Origin: Chitinophagaceae bacterium | GTDB taxonomy: Bacteria; Bacteroidota; Bacteroidia; Chitinophagales; Chitinophagaceae | Assembly: GCA_947459455.1 (NCBI GenBank) | Contig: CANHEC010000206.1 | Coordinates: 1-5,211 of the forward strand | Reading direction: 5' to 3' | DNA length: 5,211 bases | The notes under the pieces: model-generated | Databases searched by the model: none | Told to the model about the DNA's origin: nothing | What the model saw: only the letters and a program-made list of their open reading frames with translations | Program-made: the position numbers and the translations under genes | In this document: positions 1 through 5,211 of the stretch, piece after piece | Numbering within the stretch: position 1 is the first letter of the stretch | Layout of the letters: each line of letters begins with the position of its first letter

Positions 1-1863
1 ATCGTTCTGCAGATCGTAGCGCCACACACCATCGCCGGCACCTTCCAGCGCAAAGCGCAACAGCTCTTCCGATTCACGCAACCGCTGCTCATTTTGCTTG
101 GCGGCTGTCACGTCTTCTTCTACAGCAAAATATCCGGTCAGCTGCTGATTGCTATCAAAAATGGGCTGCCCGTGTATACGCACCCAGTAAGCATTCCCGT
201 TCTTATGATAGTTGATTACTTCGGCAAAAAACGGTTGTTGCTCACAAACGGCTTTGCCCAAATACGCGGCGGTCTCTTTATCGGTTTCGGGGCCTTGTAA
301 AAAACTACCAGGACTTCTACCCACCACTTCTTCCTGCAGGTAGCCGGTCATTCTCTCAAAGCTCTTGTTCACCCATTCTATCTTGCCATTTGCATCCGAG
401 ATGATTACCGCATTCACGTTCTCTTCGGCTATTCTCGACAAAAGTCGTATCCGTTCTTCGCGGCGCACCTGCTCCGAAATATCCTCCACCATTGTGAAGT
501 ATTCATTAATAGCACCGCCAGCACCGGCAATTGGTTGACCACTCACCCGGCACGAAAACCAACTGCCATCTTTTCGATACAGCACCAGCTCTGCACTGAA
601 ATGCTGACCGAGCCTGAACTGCCGCATCAGATCCAGCATAGGCTTCCGATCAGTAAGTACGCCGGCACATAGCGAAAACGGCGGCTGACCAAGTACTTCA
701 TCAGCCTCAAAACCGGTGAGTTTCAAAAAACCTTCATTCACCCAGCGCACCAGTCCTTGTGCATCCGTAAAAACGATACCATTCCGATTATTGCGAGCCA
801 CCAGCGACAGGCGCTCTGTCTCCTGCTTTGCATTAATCTCTTCTGTTACGTTATCTATGTAGCCCGTCAGCAGTACGCCTTGTACATCGCGGCTGATCAC
901 GTTGGCTTTTACCCTAAACCATTGCAGTGGTTCGTCGCCATCTTTCATGCGCCCCTGAAATATCCACGGCTCATCGTGCTCAATGGCATGCCGCAGACTA
1001 GACTCGAGCCGCTCCTTATCGGGCGGATACAAATAGCGAAAGCTGCTGGATGGCAGTGCCGAAGGGGTAAACCGAAAAATACTCCAAAAGTGCGGGCTGA
1101 CATACGGATACTCCCGGCTGCCATCATGGTTTACCCGCAGTTGAAAAATAGCACCCGGCACATCTTCTGTCAATGATCGGAAGATGACTTCGCTTTCTTC
1201 CAGTTGGCGCTGTGCTCTTCTCACATCCGTCACATCGGCGCCATACATGTTGACATAGCACCGATCTATCGACCATCGGCATTCAAAAAGAATGAGCCGG
1301 CCATCGCAGTTAGCTTCTAATGAAAAACGATCGGCAGCAGTGGCCCCCACGGCCAATACCTGCTGTACAAAGCCATCGAGCAAATAGGCGGTACTGCCTA
1401 TTTTGAAATACTGAATGGCCTCTGCCGCCGGATTGCGCACCAATACTTCGCCACCCAGGCTGATCCGCAGCACCGGACTCGGATTCTCCATCGGCATTTC
1501 AGCCAAATGGGTCAGCCTGCGCCGACGTGGCTCGTCGTAGTGCGGTAAAAAATGCGTCATCAGCAACCAGGTATCCTGCTCACGCTGCAGCACCACTGCT
1601 TTCAAAAAAAGACCGTTGCCAAAACTGCAGCGCACCAGGATAGAAGTGCCCGACATATCCGGCAATTCATGCAACTGCAGCGGGGTGCCACTGGCATCAA
1701 ACAGCTCAAACCTGGAAATAAGTGGCGTGCTGGGCTCCCAGGGCTCCGACCAACTATCGCCGGCAGCCGTCATCCTTCCGCTCTCGTCCACCACTATAAA
1801 AAATGGGAACAAAACGTTCAGTTGTTCAAGGGGTAAAAGCCATATGGTTTCGTAGGCATGCAC
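1..1863 (-). CDS. Multi-PAS sensor protein, probable histidine kinase (partial, C-terminus beyond left edge)
   Basis: The frame stays open for 621 codons and leaves the window at base 1 with no stop. With GTG at 1863 as residue 1, residues about 12-110 begin with LNVLFPFFIVVDESG and end near TWLLMTHFL. This resembles the HNOBA (heme-NO-binding-associated) PAS-like domain. Four further PAS units follow: about 128-215 (starts SPVLRISLGGEVLVRNPAA, ends ADVTD), 226-341 (ends DNVTE), 352-463 (starts near ARNNRNGIVFTDAQG, ends EDISEQ) and 478-586 (AVIISDANGKIEWVN to EEDVTAAK). A sixth starts at about 602 (LRFALEGAGDGVW). The joining segments are charged and helical, such as EEINAKQETERL, as expected for signalling linkers. 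No transmembrane segment is visible, so a cytoplasmic sensor is likely. The output domain lies outside the window. A histidine kinase is inferred from domain style and from the response regulator gene just upstream; a cyclase output cannot be excluded. The start is uncertain: GTG 1863 and TTG 1869 or 1872 are the only in-frame options that keep the N-terminal domain. The first in-frame ATG is at 1773, inside it. Confidence 0.88.
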   Translation of the reverse strand, partial: MHAYETIWLLPLEQLNVLFPFFIVVDESGRMTAAGDSWSEPWEPSTPLISRFELFDASGTPLQLHELPDMSGTSILVRCSFGNGLFLKAVVLQREQDTWLLMTHFLPHYDEPRRRRLTHLAEMPMENPSPVLRISLGGEVLVRNPAAEAIQYFKIGSTAYLLDGFVQQVLAVGATAADRFSLEANCDGRLILFECRWSIDRCYVNMYGADVTDVRRAQRQLEESEVIFRSLTEDVPGAIFQLRVNHDGSREYPYVSPHFWSIFRFTPSALPSSSFRYLYPPDKERLESSLRHAIEHDEPWIFQGRMKDGDEPLQWFRVKANVISRDVQGVLLTGYIDNVTEEINAKQETERLSLVARNNRNGIVFTDAQGLVRWVNEGFLKLTGFEADEVLGQPPFSLCAGVLTDRKPMLDLMRQFRLGQHFSAELVLYRKDGSWFSCRVSGQPIAGAGGAINEYFTMVEDISEQVRREERIRLLSRIAEENVNAVIISDANGKIEWVNKSFERMTGYLQEEVVGRSPGSFLQGPETDKETAAYLGKAVCEQQPFFAEVINYHKNGNAYWVRIHGQPIFDSNQQLTGYFAVEEDVTAAKQNEQRLRESEELLRFALEGAGDGVWRYDLQND

Positions 1864-2001
1864 GCTCAACAACCAGCAGTTCGGCCACCTGCCATGCCTG
1901 TTTAAAAAGCCCCTGTTTCCAGTGGCTTCTCCAGGCTTCTTTTTTTTAGCCGGGGAAAGTGTAGTTGGCGAGAGTGGGAGCTACAAATTAGCGCTTCCCC
2001 T
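1864..2001. other. Gap between regulator and sensor genes
   Basis: This 138-bp stretch holds no convincing gene. Read on the minus strand, it starts with the regulator's stop codon, then a second in-frame stop (TAG at 1983-1981), and carries a run of eight A (1940-1947). A GGGGAA / TTCCCC pair could form only a six-base stem with a loop of about 40 bases, and no U-run follows it, so it is not a terminator. The motif TAATTTG (1990-1984) resembles the Bacteroidota -7 element TAnnTTTG but is one base short. The 3' half (about 1935-1864) reads as protein-like sequence in a frame different from the sensor's, which makes the sensor start doubtful. Lack of a terminator leaves read-through from the regulator into the sensor possible. 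Confidence 0.5.
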
Positions 2002-3351
2002 TTACAGCACCAACTCCTTCTCCTGTATCATTTTGTAAATGGTACTCTTTCCGATATCCAGTTTCTCAGCCACTTTCAGCACATTGTTATCATACTTCTG
2101 CAAGTATTGGCGTATTATCTGCACGGTATACTGCCGTAGTGTTTTTTCATCGGCCACCAGAAAATCTACTTGCCGCGATGGTGCGATGGTGATATCGTTT
2201 TCACCGATCTCTCCCTCTTCGCACATCACCGTAGCCAGCTCAATCATGGCCCTCAGTTCGCGTACATTGCCGGGAAAATGATAACGCAGCAGCTTGGCAC
2301 GAGCTGCCGGGCTAATGGACGGCGCAGGTAATTGGTTATCGCGGGCAAACTCTTCACAAAAATGTTTGGCGAGTAACAAGATATCGCCATCACGGTCTCG
2401 CAGCGGTGGCAGCTCTATCGGCAGGCCCATTATACGGTAGTACAGGTCTTCGCGAAAACGACCGGCGGCTACTTCCTCAGCCAGGTTTTTATGCGTGGCT
2501 ACTATCACCCGTACATCCAGCTTCACTTTTTCGTTGCCGCCTACACGTGTCAGCTCCCGCTCCTGCAGCACCCGCAGCAGTTTGCTTTGCAGGCTCAGGT
2601 CCAGCTCGGCTATTTCGTCTAAAAACAAGGTACCTTTTTCAGCCTCCTCAAACTTGCCTACGCGGCGGGCCGCAGCGCCGGTAAAGCTGCCTTTCTCGTG
2701 CCCAAACAGCTCGCTTTCTATCAGCTCATGTGGTATAGCTGCCATGTTCACCGCTACAAAAGCTTTTTTTCGTCGTTCGCTATTGTAGTGAATCGCCTTG
2801 GCCACCAGTTCTTTGCCGGTGCCGGTTTCGCCAGTTATCGATACGTTGATGGTGGTACGGGCGGCCTTCTCCATCAGCGAGAATATCTTGCGAATGGCGG
2901 GTGAACTGCCCTGTATCACATTGCCAAAATCGTAGCGCTGGCCCAGTTGCTCCCGCAGGCTGGCTACTTCTTGCTTCAGCTTCTGGTTTTCCCGAATGCG
3001 GATGACGGCATTCCAAAGTACATCCTTGGTGTTTTCATCCTTTACAATGTACTCGCTGATGCCCAGCTTCAGCAGATCTACTGCGGTGGCCACATCGTGC
3101 TGGCCGCTGATGACAATGACGGGAATCTCGGGATAGGAAACCTTGATTTGCTTATACAGTTCAATACCATTGATATCGGGCATCGAGTAGTCAATGGTGA
3201 TAAGATGCGGGTGACGTGAAAGCGCCGCCAGACATTCTTTGCCACTGGCAAAACGGGTTACCTGATAGTCGGGGTTGAGGGAAAGGTGGTAGGCCAGTAT
3301 TTCTCCGTACCAGGGATCATCGTCTACGATGAAAATGCGATACCCTTCCAT
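2002..3351 (-). CDS. Sigma-54-dependent (NtrC-family) response regulator
   Basis: This 449-residue protein is predicted to activate sigma-54 promoters after phosphorylation by a partner kinase. The receiver domain spans about residues 4-120, with the acidic pocket DDD at 10-12, phospho-acceptor D54 in ITIDYSMPD, S82 and K104. A helical linker (about 121-140) leads to the AAA+ domain (about 145-375). Visible there are Walker A GETGTGKE (174-181), the sigma-54 contact loop GSFTGA (221-226, usually GAFTGA), Walker B GTLFLDE (240-246), arginine-finger region FREDLYYR (299-306) and sensor II FPGNVREL (359-366). A Fis-type helix-turn-helix closes the protein (about 410-445, VLKVAEKLDIGKSTIYKMI). 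All domains are full length, so it looks functional. ATG 3351 is chosen because the receiver begins three residues later, as is usual. An in-frame ATG at 3408 would add 19 residues and leave only 31 bp after the upstream gene. The frame stays open further upstream, but that part overlaps the end of the transferase gene and is not credible. The downstream sensor gene is the likely kinase partner, inferred from adjacency. Confidence 0.95.
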   Translation of the reverse strand: MEGYRIFIVDDDPWYGEILAYHLSLNPDYQVTRFASGKECLAALSRHPHLITIDYSMPDINGIELYKQIKVSYPEIPVIVISGQHDVATAVDLLKLGISEYIVKDENTKDVLWNAVIRIRENQKLKQEVASLREQLGQRYDFGNVIQGSSPAIRKIFSLMEKAARTTINVSITGETGTGKELVAKAIHYNSERRKKAFVAVNMAAIPHELIESELFGHEKGSFTGAAARRVGKFEEAEKGTLFLDEIAELDLSLQSKLLRVLQERELTRVGGNEKVKLDVRVIVATHKNLAEEVAAGRFREDLYYRIMGLPIELPPLRDRDGDILLLAKHFCEEFARDNQLPAPSISPAARAKLLRYHFPGNVRELRAMIELATVMCEEGEIGENDITIAPSRQVDFLVADEKTLRQYTVQIIRQYLQKYDNNVLKVAEKLDIGKSTIYKMIQEKELVL

Positions 3352-3439
3352 AAATTGGATTTGTTCCAAATTTCGCCTTATTTCCGCACCCGACTTTGTA
3401 GTATTCATACTGCAATGATGTAATTGACGCTCTACGATG
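3352..3439. other. Gap between transferase and regulator genes
   Basis: This 88-bp stretch lies between the stop of the MraY/WecA-family gene and ATG 3351 of the regulator. Its first part also contains the alternative regulator start ATG 3408, from which 19 codons run in frame to ATG 3351. The bases just before ATG 3351 are A/T-rich (AACAAATCCAATTT), which suits leader-poor Bacteroidota starts. A GAAATTTG stretch near 3367-3374 matches seven of eight positions of the -7 element TAnnTTTG, but no TTTG lies at the expected upstream distance. I therefore call no promoter. No terminator hairpin is visible, so co-transcription with the gene upstream is possible. Confidence 0.45.
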
Positions 3440-4522
3440 TTAGGCAGCTTCCATTCGCTTAATGAACTTGTACCAGCGATGAAACTGGAGACTGAGCTGC
3501 AACAGCTTTGCATACACCAGTACGGTGATGGCCTGCAGCATAATGACGACGGTGACCGGCAGCCACCAGATGGACACAAAGCTGATGATGATAAGTGCTA
3601 AGTGGAAAACAATGACACGAAGGGTGGCTTGCGAATGCACCAGGTGCTGCTTTACAAACCAATGGTGCAAATGACTTTTATCGGCCGCAAATGGTGAGCG
3701 GCCCTTGCGCATGCGCCTGTAAAACACCCGCAGCGTATCCATGGCAGGCACCATGAGGCAAGCGCTGATGATAGCCAACACCATTTCGGGCGCTACTTTG
3801 GTCTGCTGCTGGCCACTTTCTACCAGTGCAATGCCGAGGCTGGCAAACAAGAAGCCGAATACCAGCGATCCGCCATCGCCCATGAAAAGACGGGCAGGCC
3901 GCCAATTGTACACCAAAAAAACTGCCAACACTGCCAGGTAGGGCAACAGCAAAGCCAGCCACTGCAGCTGACCCAGCAATACAGCAATAACCGCGAAAAC
4001 CGCCACGTTGATCATGGCCAGACTACCTGCCAAGCCATCGATACCATCAATCAGATTGAACGCATTGGTAATACCTGCTATCAGCAGCACGGTAATGACA
4101 TACTGGATACTGATGGGCAACTCGTAAATGCCAAATATGCCATGCAGCGATTGCAGGCGGATTCCGTTGTAAGCCATCAGCACACCCACGCCTATTTGTA
4201 TACCCAGGCGCAGCTTGGCGGGCAGGTTCAGCCGGTCGTCCAGCACACCTGTTATCATTAGCGCCAGCAGTACCCAGCCCAGTGGCCAGTATTGCTGCAT
4301 CAGCTGCTGCATAGCCGGCGATAGTGGATACACCAGTAGCAAACTGAGGCCCATGACCAGCCCACCAATAGACGGAATCGGCTTTTTATGCAGCTTGCGT
4401 TCGTTTGGCTGGTCTACCAGCCGTAGTGGTACGCTCCACTTGATCAGCAGTGGCATCAGCACTGCACACACCAGCAGGGCAGCTGCCATGGTTATTATCG
4501 ATTCTCGGTATATCGCTGTCAT
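3440..4522 (-). CDS. MraY/WecA-family undecaprenyl-phosphate sugar-1-phosphate transferase
   Basis: This 360-residue integral membrane enzyme is predicted to transfer a sugar-1-phosphate, most likely GlcNAc-1-P or a related HexNAc-1-P, from a UDP-sugar to undecaprenyl phosphate at the inner face of the cytoplasmic membrane. This is the priming step of O-antigen, capsule or exopolysaccharide synthesis. The sequence has about ten or eleven hydrophobic segments. Family motifs appear in order: VDQPNERKLHKKPIPSIGG (36-54), the Mg-binding pair in GVLDDRLNLPAK (D95, D96), NAFNLIDGIDGLAGS (153-167, with D159 and D162), RLFMGDGGSL (211-220), DTLRVFYRR (262-270) and HLHH (284-287). The HLHH loop and length match WecA-type enzymes better than MraY, which makes peptidoglycan lipid I. 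The exact sugar cannot be read from sequence. ATG 4522 gives a normal N-terminus before the first membrane helix; M12 is a less likely alternative. It begins 41 bp after the glycosyltransferase gene, which supports a shared polysaccharide function. All catalytic motifs are intact. Confidence 0.93.
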   Translation of the reverse strand: MTAIYRESIITMAAALLVCAVLMPLLIKWSVPLRLVDQPNERKLHKKPIPSIGGLVMGLSLLLVYPLSPAMQQLMQQYWPLGWVLLALMITGVLDDRLNLPAKLRLGIQIGVGVLMAYNGIRLQSLHGIFGIYELPISIQYVITVLLIAGITNAFNLIDGIDGLAGSLAMINVAVFAVIAVLLGQLQWLALLLPYLAVLAVFLVYNWRPARLFMGDGGSLVFGFLFASLGIALVESGQQQTKVAPEMVLAIISACLMVPAMDTLRVFYRRMRKGRSPFAADKSHLHHWFVKQHLVHSQATLRVIVFHLALIIISFVSIWWLPVTVVIMLQAITVLVYAKLLQLSLQFHRWYKFIKRMEAA

Positions 4523-4563
4523 TTCAGGTCTATTATCTGTTGATGAAAGAAAAATGCTCCGGC

Positions 4564-5211
4564 TTAGCGGCGCTTTTCATAGAAAAAGCTGGGCGTCAGC
4601 AAATGGGCCATTCCATTTTTTACCATGTAGTCTACCTTCAGGTGACCTTGATGGCCCATGGGTGCAATTTTTACTTTGGCCGGCGAAGCCAATACTCTTT
4701 TGATCAGGTACTTGTAGCGGTTGGCAATGATGGCCCAGGTATAACGGCGATCAGCGATGGCTTTCATGCTTTCTCCCAACTGGCGTATCTCGCCAATACT
4801 CGTTTCCCGAATAATCTTTACGATATCGGCCGGCTGGCGGAAGTACATGGCACTGTTTTGTGTGGTCGTACGATTGTAGCTAACATTGAAGGCGATCACA
4901 GGCAGGCCCAGGTACATGGCTTCTACCAGCGAGGGGTTGGTACCACCGGCGCTGTGGCCATGCATGTATAGCAGGCAGTTGCCACGTAGCATATCCAGCT
5001 CCCGCTGGTTGTAAATAGGATCGAGCAAGTGAATATGATCGTGCTGCCCGTAGGTATCTTTCAGCTCAATGCCATAGGCACTGTTGTTCCAGTTGCCCAC
5101 CATTACCAGCTGGTGCTTTGGCAGCTGCGCAAACGCTGCTAAAATCACATGCAGGTTGTTTTCCGGCTCAATGCGACAAACCGTGAATGCATAGGGCTGT
5201 GCCACAAAAGG
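4564..5211 (-). CDS. GT4-type glycosyltransferase, DUF1972-like family (partial, N-terminus beyond right edge)
   Basis: The last 215 residues of a glycosyltransferase with the GT-B fold are visible; the frame is already open at base 5211. The nucleotide-sugar-binding half starts with YAFTVCRIEPENN (visible residues 7-19), followed by a Rossmann-type strand HQLVMVGNW (33-41) and the donor-site motif HGHSAGGTNPSLVEAM (84-99, with E97), then LGLPVIAFNVSYNR. The CRIEPENN and HSAGGTNPSL signatures are those of the DUF1972 plus glycosyl-transferase group 1 proteins, often rhamnosyl- or other hexosyltransferases of surface polysaccharide clusters. The acceptor-binding DUF1972 half should lie off the window. 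GTG at 5205 is an internal valine, not a start, because homologous-looking sequence continues upstream of it. After the usual helical end (YKYLIKRVL, to about 173) there is a tail of about 40 residues rich in H, K, M and G that I do not recognise. The protein probably acts in the cytoplasm on the lipid-linked glycan started by the neighbouring transferase. Donor and acceptor are unknown. Confidence 0.9.
   Translation of the reverse strand, partial: PFVAQPYAFTVCRIEPENNLHVILAAFAQLPKHQLVMVGNWNNSAYGIELKDTYGQHDHIHLLDPIYNQRELDMLRGNCLLYMHGHSAGGTNPSLVEAMYLGLPVIAFNVSYNRTTTQNSAMYFRQPADIVKIIRETSIGEIRQLGESMKAIADRRYTWAIIANRYKYLIKRVLASPAKVKIAPMGHQGHLKVDYMVKNGMAHLLTPSFFYEKRR

Noticed and set aside
640..690. 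Cys in GQPPFSLCAG of PAS unit 3 as a LOV-type photoactive cysteine
   Set aside because: The Cys is displaced from the NCRFLQ position, and the flanking FLQ residues are absent, so it does not fit the LOV motif.
757..1176. Plus-strand open frame of 139 codons opposite the sensor gene
   Set aside because: The minus strand here encodes clear PAS domains. The plus-strand product has no recognisable motif and is a shadow of the sensor's codon use.
1930..1950. Plus-strand T8 run following GGCTTCT repeats, as a possible terminator
   Set aside because: No stable hairpin precedes the T run, and no plus-strand gene ends before it. The two GGCTTCT copies are a short direct repeat, not an inverted one.
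1984..2013. TTGG (2013-2010) and TAATTTG (1990-1984) as a Bacteroidota-type promoter for the sensor gene
   Set aside because: The -7 element is one base short of TAnnTTTG and the -33 element is TTGG, not TTTG. It cannot be told from chance without transcript data.
3409..3579. Regulator frame open for 57 codons upstream of ATG 3408
   Set aside because: The extension overlaps the conserved 3' end of the MraY/WecA-family gene, is rich in Cys and Ser, and lies outside the receiver domain. It is a chance open frame.
4215..4971. Two plus-strand open frames of 162 and 173 codons opposite the transferase and glycosyltransferase genes
   Set aside because: They lie antisense to two genes with conserved family motifs, overlap each other, and show no domain signature.

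Overview
The window shows four consecutive protein genes, all on the minus strand, so transcription runs from right to left. Sequence style suggests a member of the Bacteroidota, probably near the Chitinophagaceae. The grounds are a mid-range GC content, no clear Shine-Dalgarno sequences before the starts, and a response regulator and PAS-rich sensor typical of that group. This placement is an inference from protein flavour, not a measurement.

From right to left: (1) 5211-4564 is the C-terminal part of a GT4-type glycosyltransferase of the DUF1972-containing kind; its N-terminus lies beyond the right edge. (2) 4522-3440 is a complete polytopic membrane enzyme of the MraY/WecA family, predicted to load the first sugar phosphate onto undecaprenyl phosphate. 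(3) 3351-2002 (or from 3408) is a complete sigma-54-dependent response regulator with receiver, AAA+ and Fis-type HTH domains. (4) 1863-1 is a multi-PAS sensor protein with an HNOBA-like N-terminal domain; it runs off the left edge before any kinase or other output domain is reached.

The first two genes look like the end of an exopolysaccharide, O-antigen or capsule cluster: one enzyme primes the lipid carrier and the other adds a sugar. The last two look like a two-component system. Co-orientation and short gaps (41 bp, then 31 or 88 bp, then 138 bp) allow one transcript, but no promoter or terminator could be shown convincingly. A working idea is that the sensor/regulator pair controls surface polysaccharide synthesis through sigma-54 promoters. 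That rests on proximity only.

No RNA gene, CRISPR array, insertion sequence, attachment site or long repeat was seen. I did not find evidence of a new kind of biological system. The points most worth a second look are the uncertain start of the sensor gene, its HNOBA-like N-terminal domain, a LOV-like motif lacking the photoactive cysteine, and the link between the regulator and the polysaccharide genes.
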